Below, piece by piece: positions 1 through 9,237 of a stretch of 64,000 nucleotides of DNA. A model generated the notes under the pieces. It was not told the DNA's origin and ran no database searches. It worked only from the letters and a program-made list of their open reading frames with translations. Both the position numbers and the translations under genes were made by a program. Origin of the DNA: Alcaligenaceae bacterium (GTDB lineage Bacteria; Pseudomonadota; Gammaproteobacteria; Burkholderiales; Burkholderiaceae_B); contig JACCES010000010.1 of assembly GCA_013416455.1 (NCBI GenBank), forward strand, positions 62,001-126,000, in the 5' to 3' direction. Each line of letters opens with the position of its first letter. Positions within the stretch are counted from its first letter, which is position 1.

Positions 1-1
1 G

Positions 2-478
2 GTCTGCCTGTACGATCCCAAACTGCGTCTGGGCGGCATGAACCATTTTCTGTTGCCCAGCGGAAACCGGCGCGGCCTCAACGATCAAGATATTGTCCTG
101 CACGGCGATTACGCCATGGAGGTCCTGCGCAATGCCCTGTTCGCGCGCGGCGCATCCGATGGCCGGCTGGTAGCCAAGGCGTTTGGCGGGGGCAATGTGC
201 TCAACGCCATCAAAATGGCCATCGGCACACGCAATGCCGAATTTGCGCGCCAATGGCTGCAGCGCGAAGGCATCCCGCTTCTGGCCGAAGACATGGGCGG
301 CACCTGGTCACGCAAGGTCGTGTTCGACCCCCTGACCGGCTATGCGTTCTGCCGCCGCACCGCCATCCAGCAACCCGAAGCCATCGCCAATGCCGACGCC
401 GAAAACGCCTATGAAAAATCCTTGCTCACAGGCAGCAAGCCATCGGCTGGCACGGAAAAAAAGATCGAGCTGTTCTGA
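2..478 (+). CDS. cheD: Chemoreceptor glutamine deamidase CheD (5'-truncated by window edge)
   Basis: The reading frame is open from base 2 and continues off the left edge, so only about the last 158 residues are visible. CheD deamidates specific glutamines on chemoreceptors (MCPs) and works with CheC/CheY in adaptation of chemotaxis. The visible start VCLYDPKLRLGGMNHFLLP is the CheD core: the His of GGMNHF is the family's second catalytic residue, while the catalytic Cys of the SCV motif should lie just outside the window. The apparent ATG at 38 is internal and should not be used as a start. The gene converges on trpS. Its presence suggests that a chemotaxis operon lies to the left. Confidence 0.9.
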   Translation, partial: VCLYDPKLRLGGMNHFLLPSGNRRGLNDQDIVLHGDYAMEVLRNALFARGASDGRLVAKAFGGGNVLNAIKMAIGTRNAEFARQWLQREGIPLLAEDMGGTWSRKVVFDPLTGYAFCRRTAIQQPEAIANADAENAYEKSLLTGSKPSAGTEKKIELF

Positions 479-598
479 TACTGCCGGCCGGCGCCGGGGC
501 TCGACGCTCCCGGCCGCGAAGCCCTGGCTCCCGCTCGTCCGGAACCAGGCACGCGGCTTGAAGAAACCGCTGACGGGCTGAATACGGATCAGGGGCGC

Positions 599-1942
599 TC
601 AGGAATTCAAGGATGCTAACGCCTGTTCCACATCACCCGCGACTTCGACGGAATAGGCACACACCAGCCGCTCATCCAGCGATACCAGAACACGGCCACC
701 CTCTTTCCGGCTCATGGCCTGCAGCGCACCGGGCTGCTGCAACGCCTTGATCACCGTTCCCGCCGCCTTGGGGTCGTCAAACGCTTCGGACAGCAGCAGT
801 TCGGCGCCATCGCCGCCGATCAGGCGAAAGCGGAACCGGCCATCTTCATCGCGGAAGCTGACGAAGCGGGCCGGCTTGCCCTTGGGCCCGGCATCCCCCG
901 CCGGAACGGCCGCGGCACCGGCCGCCACCACATTGCGGCGAAAACCCACCGCTACGCGCAGGCGCTCGATGAAAGGCGCGGAAAGCCGCCGCGCCTTCCG
1001 CGCCCCGGCCTGCAGAATGTCTTCAATGCGTTCGGGCCGGGCCATGAACTCGGCATAGCGGTCCCGCATCGGGGCAAGTTCCCCGTCGATCCGGTCGCAC
1101 AGCCGTTTCTTGGCTTCGCCCCAGGCCAGGCCCTCTTCCAGCGCCCGCCGGAAATCCGCCGTCTCGGCCGGCGCGGCAAAAGCGCGGTACAGCGTGTACA
1201 GGTGCGAATTCTCGGCATCCTTGGGCTCGCCCGGGCCGCGCGAATCCGTCACGATCCGCATCACGGCCGCGCGCATGGCCTGGGCGCCGCCCTCGAACAG
1301 GGGAATCGTATTGTCGTAGCTCTTGGACATCTTGCGCCCGTCCAGCCCGGGCAGCGTGGCCACCTCCTCGTCGATCTGCACTTCAGGCAGCACGAAAAGA
1401 TCCTGGCCCTGCCCGTACAGGTGGTTGAAGCGCTGCGCAATGTCGCGCGCCATTTCCAGATGCTGGATCTGATCGCGCCCCACAGGCACCTTGTCGGCAT
1501 TGAACAACAGGATGTCGGCCGCCATCAGGACCGGATAAGAGAACAGGCCCATCGTCACGCCGTCGTCCTCGTCGACATGGCGGGCGACGTTCTGGTCCAC
1601 GGCGGCCTTGTAGGCATGGGCACGGTTCATCAGCCCCTTGGCGGTCACGCAGCTGAGCATCCAGCACAGTTCCGGGATCTCGGGAATATCCGATTGGCGG
1701 TAGAAGGTGACGCGCTCGGGATCCAGGCCCGCGGCCAGCCAGGTGGCCGCGATTTCCACCCGCGAACGCGCAATGCGCGCCGGATCTTCGCACTTGATCA
1801 GCGCGTGGTAGTCGGCCATGAAATAAAAGGCATCGACATCGGGCCGGGTACTGGCCTGGATGGATGGACGGATGGCGCCCGCATAGTTGCCCAGATGAGG
1901 CGTGCCGGTGGTCGTGATGCCGGTCAATACTCGCGTATTCAT
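599..1942 (-). CDS. trpS: Tryptophan--tRNA ligase TrpS, long form
   Basis: Charges tRNA-Trp with tryptophan in the cytoplasm. This is a class I synthetase: a HIGH-type motif (TPHLGNY) lies near residues 14-20 and the KMSKS loop (GRKMSKS) near residue 205. At 447 residues it is about 100 longer than the usual bacterial TrpS. The extra part is C-terminal and resembles the extension I recall in other beta-proteobacterial TrpS proteins. The start follows zapE by 42 bases on the same strand, so it may be the last gene of the odh-zapE-trpS run. It converges with cheD. Confidence 0.95.
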   Translation of the reverse strand: MNTRVLTGITTTGTPHLGNYAGAIRPSIQASTRPDVDAFYFMADYHALIKCEDPARIARSRVEIAATWLAAGLDPERVTFYRQSDIPEIPELCWMLSCVTAKGLMNRAHAYKAAVDQNVARHVDEDDGVTMGLFSYPVLMAADILLFNADKVPVGRDQIQHLEMARDIAQRFNHLYGQGQDLFVLPEVQIDEEVATLPGLDGRKMSKSYDNTIPLFEGGAQAMRAAVMRIVTDSRGPGEPKDAENSHLYTLYRAFAAPAETADFRRALEEGLAWGEAKKRLCDRIDGELAPMRDRYAEFMARPERIEDILQAGARKARRLSAPFIERLRVAVGFRRNVVAAGAAAVPAGDAGPKGKPARFVSFRDEDGRFRFRLIGGDGAELLLSEAFDDPKAAGTVIKALQQPGALQAMSRKEGGRVLVSLDERLVCAYSVEVAGDVEQALASLNS

Positions 1943-1984
1943 GTTGATGTGCTGTGTGATGTGCGTGGACGCCCCGGCCTGCCG

Positions 1985-3076
1985 TTACAGGGTGACGGCC
2001 GCCCTGCGCTCGGATTCGAGGTATTCGCGCGATTGCATTTCAACGATGCGCGACACCGTGCGATGGAATTCGTTGGACATGGGACCCTGAGTATAAAGCT
2101 CTTCCGCGGGGCATTCCGCCGACATGATGAGCTTCACCTTGTGATCGTAGAATACGTCGATCAGCCAGGTGAAACGGCGGGCTTCGGAAGCCTGGCGGGC
2201 CGTCATGCGGGGCACGTCCGAAAGAATCACCGTCTGGAAGCGGTTGGCCAGTTCGAGATAATCATTCTGCGAACGCGGCCCGCCGCACAATGTGGCGAAA
2301 TCGAACCACACGATGCTGCCCGCCAGCGCAATGGCCCGCAATTCGCGGTTTTCGACAACCAGCACGGGCTCCATGGGCGCGGTATCCGCGAGCCGGTCGA
2401 AATCCGCCCGCAGTTCGGCCGTGGTTTCCGCCGAAAGCGGCGTAAGATACATGCGCACCTGTTCCAGGCTGCGCCGGCGATAGTCGGTTCCCGTATCTAC
2501 ATTGAGTATATCCATCCGCTCTTTGATCAGGCGGATGGCCGGCAGGATGCGATCGCGGTGCAGCCCGTCCGGATACAGGGTGTCGGGCTCGTAATTGGAT
2601 GTCATCACGAAGGACGTGCCAAGCTCGAACAGGCGCAGCAGCAGTTTGTAGAGGATCATGGCATCGGCCACGTCCGATACATGGAACTCGTCGAAGCAGA
2701 TCAGGCGATAGCGGCGCGCGATGCGGTTGGCGACTTCATCCAGCGGGTCTTCCTGGCCGCGCACTTCCTTCAGCTCGGCATGCACCCCCCGCATGAACTC
2801 ATGGAAATGCAGGCGCGTCTTGCGCCTGACCGGCACTGTCAGATAGAAGGCGTCCATGATGAAGCTCTTGCCCCGCCCGACGCCGCCCCACAGATAAACC
2901 CCCCGGGGCACCGGCGGACGCTTGAACAGCTTCTTGAGCCGCGAGGAGCGCGCCTTCTTGAAGTTGACCCACTCGTCGTAATAGCGCTGCAGGCGCTCGA
3001 CGGCCGTCTCCTGGGCCGCATCGGGCCGGTAGCCGCGCTCGTCGAGCGCTTTCCGGTAATACTCGCGTACGTTCAT
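1985..3076 (-). CDS. zapE: Cell division protein ZapE (AFG1-like ATPase)
   Basis: Predicted P-loop ATPase of the AFG1/ZapE family, which in E. coli associates with the Z-ring during constriction under stress. The 363-residue protein has Walker A GGVGRGKS near residue 64 and Walker B LICFDEFHV near residue 128. The frame stays open upstream to 3634, but that part is antisense to lpd. The family-typical N-terminus MNVREYYRKAL begins at 3076, so that start is used; its ribosome binding site is weak. It lies 56 bases after lpd and 42 before trpS, all leftward. Confidence 0.92.
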   Translation of the reverse strand: MNVREYYRKALDERGYRPDAAQETAVERLQRYYDEWVNFKKARSSRLKKLFKRPPVPRGVYLWGGVGRGKSFIMDAFYLTVPVRRKTRLHFHEFMRGVHAELKEVRGQEDPLDEVANRIARRYRLICFDEFHVSDVADAMILYKLLLRLFELGTSFVMTSNYEPDTLYPDGLHRDRILPAIRLIKERMDILNVDTGTDYRRRSLEQVRMYLTPLSAETTAELRADFDRLADTAPMEPVLVVENRELRAIALAGSIVWFDFATLCGGPRSQNDYLELANRFQTVILSDVPRMTARQASEARRFTWLIDVFYDHKVKLIMSAECPAEELYTQGPMSNEFHRTVSRIVEMQSREYLESERRAAVTL

Positions 3077-3132
3077 GAAAGAAGATAAGGCGGGAGCTTC
3101 CCCGGGGTGAACCCGGGGAGAAGGGGCGATGC

Positions 3133-4560
3133 TCAGAAGTTGAGCGTGCGCTTGTCGACGGCCAGGGCCGCTTCCTTGAGGGCTTCGGACAGCGTGGGAT
3201 GTGCGTGGCAGATGCGGGCGATGTCCTCGGCGGCGCCGCGGAATTCCATGATGGTGACCGCTTCGGCGATCAGCTCGGACGCGACCGGGCCGATGATGTG
3301 CACGCCCAGCACTTCGTCGGTCTTGGCGTCGGCCAGGATCTTGACGAAGCCGGTGGTGTCGCCCAGCGCGCGGGCGCGGCCGTTGGCCATGAAGGGGAAG
3401 CTGCCCGCCTTGTAGGCAATGCCTTCCTTCTTGAGCTGCTGTTCGTTCTTGCCCACCCAGGCGATCTCGGGCGAGGTGTAGATGACCGAAGGAATGGTGT
3501 CGAAGTTGACATGGCCATGCTGGCCGGCAATGCGCTCGGCCACGGCCACGCCTTCTTCCTCGGCCTTGTGGGCCAGCATCGGGCCGCGCACCACATCGCC
3601 GACCGCCCAGACATTGGGCAGGTTGGTATGGCAATCGTCGTCCACGGCAATAAAGCCGCGCTCGTCGAGCTTGAGGCCGACGGCTTCGGCATTCAGGCCC
3701 TGCACGTTGGGCACGCGGCCGATCGACACGATGAGCTTGTCCACGGCCAGCTTCTGCTCGTTGCCGGAGGCGTCGGCATACTGGACGGTCACGCCCTTGG
3801 ACGTTGCCTTCACATCGTCGATCTTCACGCCGGTATGGATCTTCAGGCCCTGTTTGTTGAAGGCCTTGAGCGCTTCCTTGGCCACCTGCTGATCCGCCAC
3901 GGCCAGGAAATCAGGCATGGCTTCCAGCACGGTGACTTCCGCGCCCAGGCGGCGCCACACACTGCCCAGTTCCAGGCCGATCACGCCGCCGCCGATCACG
4001 CCCAGCTTCTTGGGCACGGCGGGAACGCGCAATGCGCCGTCGTTGGACAGCACCGTGGTTTCGTCGAAATCCAGGCCCGGCAGCTGGCGGGGAGATGAGC
4101 CGGTCGCCACGACGACGTGCTTGGCGACGAGTTCTTCTTCATCGTTGCCGGCCACCTTGATGCTCCAGCCGCCATCCACCTGGGCGGAAAACGAACCCGT
4201 GCCATGGAAGAAGCTGACCTTGTTCTTCTTGAAAAGGTACAGGATGCCGTCGTTGTTCTGCTTGACGACCGTGTTCTTGCGGCCGAGAAGGGTGTCCAGC
4301 TTCAGGCTCACGCCCTTCACTTCGATGCCGTGCTCGGAGAAATGATGGTTGACCTGCTCGAAGTGTTCGGATGACTGCAGCAGGGCCTTGGAAGGGATGC
4401 AGCCCACGTTGGTGCAGGTGCCGCCGGGCGCGGGCTTGCCGTCGTCGGACGTCCAGGCATCGATGCAGGCGACGGTCATGCCCAGTTGCGCCGCGCGTAT
4501 GGCGGCGATGTAGCCGCCAGGGCCGGCGCCGATGACGACGAGGTCGAATTGTTTAGCCAT
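3133..4560 (-). CDS. lpdA: Dihydrolipoyl dehydrogenase, E3 of the 2-oxoglutarate dehydrogenase complex
   Basis: FAD flavoprotein of 475 residues that reoxidises the dihydrolipoamide of the E2 subunit and reduces NAD+. Visible features are the N-terminal FAD-binding [13 protein letters not shown] segment, the redox-active disulfide [10 protein letters not shown] near residue 50, a central NAD-binding [13 protein letters not shown] fold, and the C-terminal dimer-interface [10 protein letters not shown] carrying the catalytic His. It is third in the leftward sucA-sucB-lpd cluster, so it is probably the dedicated E3 (odhL) of that complex. The 212-base gap before it contains strong hairpins, which may lower its expression relative to sucAB. 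Confidence 0.96.
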   Translation of the reverse strand: MAKQFDLVVIGAGPGGYIAAIRAAQLGMTVACIDAWTSDDGKPAPGGTCTNVGCIPSKALLQSSEHFEQVNHHFSEHGIEVKGVSLKLDTLLGRKNTVVKQNNDGILYLFKKNKVSFFHGTGSFSAQVDGGWSIKVAGNDEEELVAKHVVVATGSSPRQLPGLDFDETTVLSNDGALRVPAVPKKLGVIGGGVIGLELGSVWRRLGAEVTVLEAMPDFLAVADQQVAKEALKAFNKQGLKIHTGVKIDDVKATSKGVTVQYADASGNEQKLAVDKLIVSIGRVPNVQGLNAEAVGLKLDERGFIAVDDDCHTNLPNVWAVGDVVRGPMLAHKAEEEGVAVAERIAGQHGHVNFDTIPSVIYTSPEIAWVGKNEQQLKKEGIAYKAGSFPFMANGRARALGDTTGFVKILADAKTDEVLGVHIIGPVASELIAEAVTIMEFRGAAEDIARICHAHPTLSEALKEAALAVDKRTLNF

Positions 4561-4667
4561 GGTTTTACTCTGTCTTTGAAGTTGATTCAGAGGAAGCTTT
4601 CAGCACACCTGAAATGAGCCCCCATGCCGCAACCGAGGCCTGCCCCACGCCTCGCAGCCCGCCTGCG

Positions 4668-4710
4668 GCCCGGCTTGGCCGGGCGCGGGACAGTCCGCTG
4701 TGGACTGCCC
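4668..4710. repeat. Tandem hairpins in the sucB-lpd gap
   Basis: Two adjacent inverted repeats. The first is perfect, GCCCGGC-TTG-GCCGGGC (4668-4684). The second pairs GGGACAGTCC with GGACTGCCC across a short loop, with one bulge (4687-4710). There is no U-run after them on the transcribed (minus) strand, so they are more likely a transcript-stability or processing element, or a palindromic intergenic repeat, than a simple terminator. The rest of the 4561-4772 gap shows no gene. Confidence 0.6.
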
Positions 4711-4772
4711 GCCGCCCGGCCAATTCCGGTCGAGGCGGGCATGGCCGGTGGTTCCTCGGCATGCTCGGATCG

Positions 4773-5984
4773 TCAGACGTCCAGCAGCAGGCATTGCGGG
4801 TCTTCCAGTGCTTCCTTCATGGCCACCAGCGCCAGCACGGCTTCGCGGCCGTCGATGATGCGGTGGTCGTAGGACAATGCAAGATAGTTCATCGGACGGA
4901 TCACGACCTGGCCGTTTTCAGCGACCGGACGTTCCTTGGTGGCATGAATGCCCAGGATGGCCGATTGCGGCGGATTGATGATGGGCGTGGACAGCATCGA
5001 ACCGAACACCCCGCCGTTCGAGATGGAGAAGGTGCCGCCGGTGAGTTCTTCAAGGGACAGCTTGCCATCGCGGGCGCGGTTGCCGAAGTCGGCGATGGTC
5101 TTTTCGATGTCGGCGATGGACAGCTGATCGGCGTTGCGCAGGATGGGCACCACCAGGCCGCGCGGGCTGCCCACGGCGATGCCGATGTCGAAATAGCCGT
5201 GGTAGATGATGTCCTTGCCATCCACCGAAGCATTGACGACCGGGTATTTCTTGAGCGCCGCGACGGCCGCCTTGACGAAGAAGGACGTGAAGCCGAGCTT
5301 GACGCCGTGTTCTTTCTCGAAGTTGTCCTTGTACTTCTTGCGCAGGTCCATGATGGCCTGCATGTTGACTTCGTTGAAGGTCGTGAGGATGGCGTTTTCC
5401 TGCTGGGACTGCAGCAGGCGCTCGGCCACGCGGGCGCGCAGGCGGCTCATGGGCACGCGCTGCTCGGGGCGGCCGTCCAGCGAAAGCGTGGGCGGGGCGA
5501 CCGGGGCGGCGGCCTTCTGGGCGGGCGCGGCGGCGGTGCCGGCGCCCAGGGCATCGCCCTTGGTGATGCGGCCGCCGCGGCCCGTGCCTTCGACACCGGC
5601 CGGGTCCACGCCCTTTTCCGCCAGGATCTTGCCCGCGGCCGGCGAGGTGATGGCCGACGCCGCCGGCGCGGCGGGAGCGGCCGCCGCGGGTGCGGCCGCC
5701 GGCGCTTCGGCGGGTGCCGCCGCGGGCGCGGCGCTGGCCTTGGCTTCAGTGTCGATGCGCGCCAGGACTTCGCCGGACGTCACGATGGAGCCATCGCCCT
5801 TGACGATCTCTTTCAGGACACCGGATGCCGGAGCCGGTACTTCCAGCACGACCTTGTCGGTTTCCACTTCGATGAGGATTTCGTCGGCTTCGACCGCTTC
5901 ACCGGGTTGCTTCTTCCAGTTCAGCAGCGTGGCTTCCGAAATCGATTCCGAAAGCTGGGGTACGAGAACATCAGTAATTGCCAT
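4773..5984 (-). CDS. sucB: Dihydrolipoyllysine succinyltransferase, E2 of 2-oxoglutarate dehydrogenase
   Basis: Core subunit of the 2-oxoglutarate dehydrogenase complex; transfers succinyl from lipoamide to CoA. The 403 residues read in order: a lipoyl domain with the lipoylated Lys44 in ETDKVVLEV, a long Ala/Pro linker (about residues 84-120), an E3/E1-binding segment ([20 protein letters not shown]), and the catalytic acyltransferase domain ending with the diagnostic SYDHRIIDG motif. It follows sucA by 40 bases and should be co-transcribed with it. Confidence 0.96.
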   Translation of the reverse strand: MAITDVLVPQLSESISEATLLNWKKQPGEAVEADEILIEVETDKVVLEVPAPASGVLKEIVKGDGSIVTSGEVLARIDTEAKASAAPAAAPAEAPAAAPAAAAPAAPAASAITSPAAGKILAEKGVDPAGVEGTGRGGRITKGDALGAGTAAAPAQKAAAPVAPPTLSLDGRPEQRVPMSRLRARVAERLLQSQQENAILTTFNEVNMQAIMDLRKKYKDNFEKEHGVKLGFTSFFVKAAVAALKKYPVVNASVDGKDIIYHGYFDIGIAVGSPRGLVVPILRNADQLSIADIEKTIADFGNRARDGKLSLEELTGGTFSISNGGVFGSMLSTPIINPPQSAILGIHATKERPVAENGQVVIRPMNYLALSYDHRIIDGREAVLALVAMKEALEDPQCLLLDV

Positions 5985-6024
5985 GGTTGCTTATCCGTTT
6001 TCTGAATTTTCTGAAGATGGGTCT

Positions 6025-8895
6025 TTATTTGGTCAGCATGAAGCCCTTGAACCTGGGCGCCAGCGCTGCTTCGAGCAAGGCTCGCTGCTGCTCATTGTGC
6101 TTGGCCAGATAGCCCACCGCCGGCGAGGCGGAGGCCGAACGGCCGGCATAGCCGAGCTTCTGGCCGTCCGCGATGTTCTCGTACAGATGATGCTGAACGT
6201 AGAACCACGGGCCCTGATTCTGCGGTTCGTCCTGCGCCCAGACGATTTCCTTGACGTTCGGATACTTGCCGAATTCCGCCTGGAAGGCCTTGTGGGCGAA
6301 GGGATAGAGCTGTTCCACACGCAGGATGACGACGTCGTTGCGACCGGCTTCCTTGCGGGCATTGACCAGATCGTAATAGACCTTGCCCGAGCACACGATC
6401 ACGCGGCTCACCGCCGCCGGATCGATGGATGTGTCGGCTTCGCCGATGACCGGCAGGAACTGGCCCGTGGCCAGATCTTCGAGTGGCGAGGTGGCGTCCT
6501 TGTTGCGCAGCAGCGACTTGGGCGTGAGGATGACCAGCGGCTTGCGGAACTGGCGGATCATCTGGCGGCGCAGCAGGTGGAAGATCTGCGAGCCGTTGGT
6601 CGGCTGGACGACCTGGATGTTGTTGTCGGCGCACAGCTGCAGGAAGCGCTCGATGCGGGCGGACGAGTGTTCCGGCCCCTGGCCTTCATAGCCGTGCGGC
6701 AGCATCAGGGTCAGCCCGCAGTGGCGGCCCCACTTGGCCTCGCCGGAAGTGATGAACTGGTCGATCACGACCTGGGCGCCATTGACGAAGTCGCCGAACT
6801 GCGCTTCCCAGATGGTCAGCGTGTTGGGCTCGGCGGTGGCATAGCCGTATTCGAAGCCGAGCACGGCTTCTTCGGACAGCACGGAATCGATGACGGTGAA
6901 CGTCCCCTGGTTCTCGGATACGTTCTGCAGCGGAATATAGGTGCCGTCGTTCCAGCGTTCGCGGTTCTGGTCGTGCAGCACGGAGTGACGGTGCGTGAAC
7001 GTGCCCCGGCCGGAATCCTGCCCGGTGATGCGGATGGGATAGCCGCTGGCCACCAGCGTGGCGAAGGCCAGATGCTCGCCCATGCCCCAGTCGACCCGGG
7101 CTTCGCCGCGCACCATGGCGCGGCGGTCGTTCAGCAGCCGGTTCACCAGCGGATGCACCGTGAAGCCTTCCGGAACCGTCGTGATTTTTTCGCCGATGCG
7201 GGTGAGTTCCGCGAGCGGCACCGCCGTGTCGGCGTGATCGGTCCATTTGGTGCCCAGGAAGGGCGACCAGTCGGTGGCGTACTTGTTCTTGAAGTCGGTG
7301 AGGACGGGCTCGATCGAACGCTGGCCGTCATCGAGCAGCTGGCGATAGGCCTTGACCATCTGGTCGGGCTCTTCGGCCTGCAGCACACCCTGCGCCACCA
7401 GCTTGTCGGCGTAGAGTTTGCGGGTGCCCGGATGCTTGCCGATGCTCTTGTACATGAGCGGCTGGGTGAGCGAGGGGGTGTCCTGCTCGTTGTGGCCCAG
7501 CTTGCGGAAGCAGACGATGTCGACGACGACGTCGTGGCCGAACTTCATGCGGTATTCGAGCGCCAGCTGCGTGACGAACACCACGGCTTCGGGGTCGTCG
7601 CCGTTGACGTGGAATACCGGCGCTTCGATCATCTTGACGACGTCGGTGCAATACAGCGTGGAACGCGTATCGCGCGGGTCGGACGTGGTGAAGCCGATCT
7701 GGTTGTTGATGACGATGTGCAGCGTGCCGCCCGTGCCATAGCCACGGGTCTGTGCCAGATTGAGCGTTTCCATGACCACGCCCTGCCCCGCGAAGGCCGC
7801 GTCGCCATGCACCAGCACGGGCAGCACCTGCAGGCCCTGTTCGTCGCCGCGGCGGTCCTGGCGCGCACGAACGCTGCCTTCGACCACGGGGTTGACGATT
7901 TCCAGGTGCGAGGGGTTGAAGGCCAGCGACAGATGCACGGGGCCGCCGCGCGTGGAGATATCGCTGGAGAAGCCATTGTGGTACTTGACGTCGCCGTCGG
8001 TGAGGCCTTCGGCGTGCTTGCCTTCGAATTCGGCGAAGAGATCGCCCGGCATCTTGCCCATGATGTTCACGAGCATGTTCAGGCGGCCGCGGTGAGCCAT
8101 GCCCACGATGATTTCCTGCACACCGTTCTCGCCGCCGTGGTTCACCACTTCGTCCATGCTGGCGATGAAGCTTTCGCCGCCTTCCAGCGAAAAGCGCTTC
8201 TGGCCGACGTACTTGGTATGGAGATAGCGCTCCAGGCCTTCGGCTTCGGTGAGCTGCTGCAGGATGTTGCGCTTGCGCTCGGACGAGAACGAAGGCGTGC
8301 CGAAGGTCGATTCGAGACGTTCCTGGATCCAGCGCTTGGCGGTGGGATCGGAGATATGCATGAATTCCGCCCCGACGCTGCGGCAATAGGTGTCGCGCAG
8401 CGCCTTGAGCAGATCACGCAAGGTCATGGCATCGGCCTTGGTGAAATAGGTGTTGGTGGCCGCGTAGACCCGGTCGAGATCGGCTTCGGCCAGGCTGTAG
8501 AAAGCGGGATCGAGTTCGGGAATGGCGGGACGCTCGTGCCGCTTGAGCGGATCGAGGTCGGCGAAGCGCACGCCCAGCGAACGATAGGCCGCGATCAGCG
8601 ACTGTACCGAAATCTGCTTGCTGGCAACGGAAAGATCGGGTTCGGGGACATGCCCGATGAAGGCATTGGCCTTTGCGCGTTCAGCGAAGGACTGGACGAT
8701 GGGTGCGTGAGCCTGATCGCGGGTCTGCTCGTTGCCGCCCGGCGCGGGCAGATGCTGGAGCTGGTCGAAGTAGCCGCGCCATTGTTCAGGGACGGAACCG
8801 GGGTTGTCGAGATAGGATTCGTACAGTTCCTCGACGTACGGCGCATTGCTTCCAAATAAATAGGAAGTGGACAAAAGCTCTTTTTCAGATGACAT
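6025..8895 (-). CDS. sucA: 2-oxoglutarate dehydrogenase E1 component
   Basis: Thiamine-diphosphate enzyme of 956 residues that decarboxylates 2-oxoglutarate and succinylates the lipoyl group of SucB. The N-terminus SYLFGSNAPYVEELYESYL is typical of the family. The cofactor region includes GDAAFAGQG and NNQIGFTTSDP, and the C-terminal half carries the transketolase-like domain (GQDSGRGTFTHRH). Length is normal for the family. First gene of the leftward odh run; a 342-base gap separates it from the divergent maeB. Confidence 0.97.
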   Translation of the reverse strand: MSSEKELLSTSYLFGSNAPYVEELYESYLDNPGSVPEQWRGYFDQLQHLPAPGGNEQTRDQAHAPIVQSFAERAKANAFIGHVPEPDLSVASKQISVQSLIAAYRSLGVRFADLDPLKRHERPAIPELDPAFYSLAEADLDRVYAATNTYFTKADAMTLRDLLKALRDTYCRSVGAEFMHISDPTAKRWIQERLESTFGTPSFSSERKRNILQQLTEAEGLERYLHTKYVGQKRFSLEGGESFIASMDEVVNHGGENGVQEIIVGMAHRGRLNMLVNIMGKMPGDLFAEFEGKHAEGLTDGDVKYHNGFSSDISTRGGPVHLSLAFNPSHLEIVNPVVEGSVRARQDRRGDEQGLQVLPVLVHGDAAFAGQGVVMETLNLAQTRGYGTGGTLHIVINNQIGFTTSDPRDTRSTLYCTDVVKMIEAPVFHVNGDDPEAVVFVTQLALEYRMKFGHDVVVDIVCFRKLGHNEQDTPSLTQPLMYKSIGKHPGTRKLYADKLVAQGVLQAEEPDQMVKAYRQLLDDGQRSIEPVLTDFKNKYATDWSPFLGTKWTDHADTAVPLAELTRIGEKITTVPEGFTVHPLVNRLLNDRRAMVRGEARVDWGMGEHLAFATLVASGYPIRITGQDSGRGTFTHRHSVLHDQNRERWNDGTYIPLQNVSENQGTFTVIDSVLSEEAVLGFEYGYATAEPNTLTIWEAQFGDFVNGAQVVIDQFITSGEAKWGRHCGLTLMLPHGYEGQGPEHSSARIERFLQLCADNNIQVVQPTNGSQIFHLLRRQMIRQFRKPLVILTPKSLLRNKDATSPLEDLATGQFLPVIGEADTSIDPAAVSRVIVCSGKVYYDLVNARKEAGRNDVVILRVEQLYPFAHKAFQAEFGKYPNVKEIVWAQDEPQNQGPWFYVQHHLYENIADGQKLGYAGRSASASPAVGYLAKHNEQQRALLEAALAPRFKGFMLTK

Positions 8896-9237
8896 ATATT
8901 CGCTTCACCTAGCCGAGCGTCTCGCTCGTTTATGTGCAGGACAACCTTCCGCGACACGGCCAAACCGGATAGCGGATAGCGGAGGACAGAAGGCAACGGT
9001 TATACGACGCCTCAACTCAAATCTAGCCGTATAGTGCCCCTTAGTATAACCCTCTGATGTGTGCATCCGGTGTTCAGACACGCCCCCGCGGCCGCCGGAG
9101 CGGGCGATCCGTTGGGATAAGCAAACACTATGCCCGAATTGCTGCGTCGCGACATTTCTTCATAGTGATATTCTTGCCGTTCCGCCGGATTTTCACACTT
9201 CAGCGATTCAAGAACCGCCCGATCAGGAGTATCTATC
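8896..9237. promoter_or_regulatory. Divergent promoter region between sucA and maeB
   Basis: No convincing gene is present in this 342-base gap; the small open frames here lack family features. It must carry the promoters of both flanking genes. A dyad of GGTTATAC (8998-9005) and GTATAACC (9044-9051) places a TATAAC -10-like hexamer facing each gene, but no good -35 box sits at the right distance, so the exact start sites are not resolved. The maeB ribosome binding site AGGAG ends 8 bases before its ATG. Confidence 0.4.

Noticed and set aside
1202-3088. 628-codon frame antisense to trpS and zapE
   Set aside because: Spans two well-supported genes and has no coherent domain.
4565-4794. Short reverse frames in the sucB-lpd gap
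   Set aside because: Run through strong hairpins; composition is that of intergenic repeats.
5206-8859. 1217-codon open frame antisense to sucA and sucB
   Set aside because: sucA and sucB are certain on the other strand; long antisense frames arise from the G/C-rich third positions. No family features.
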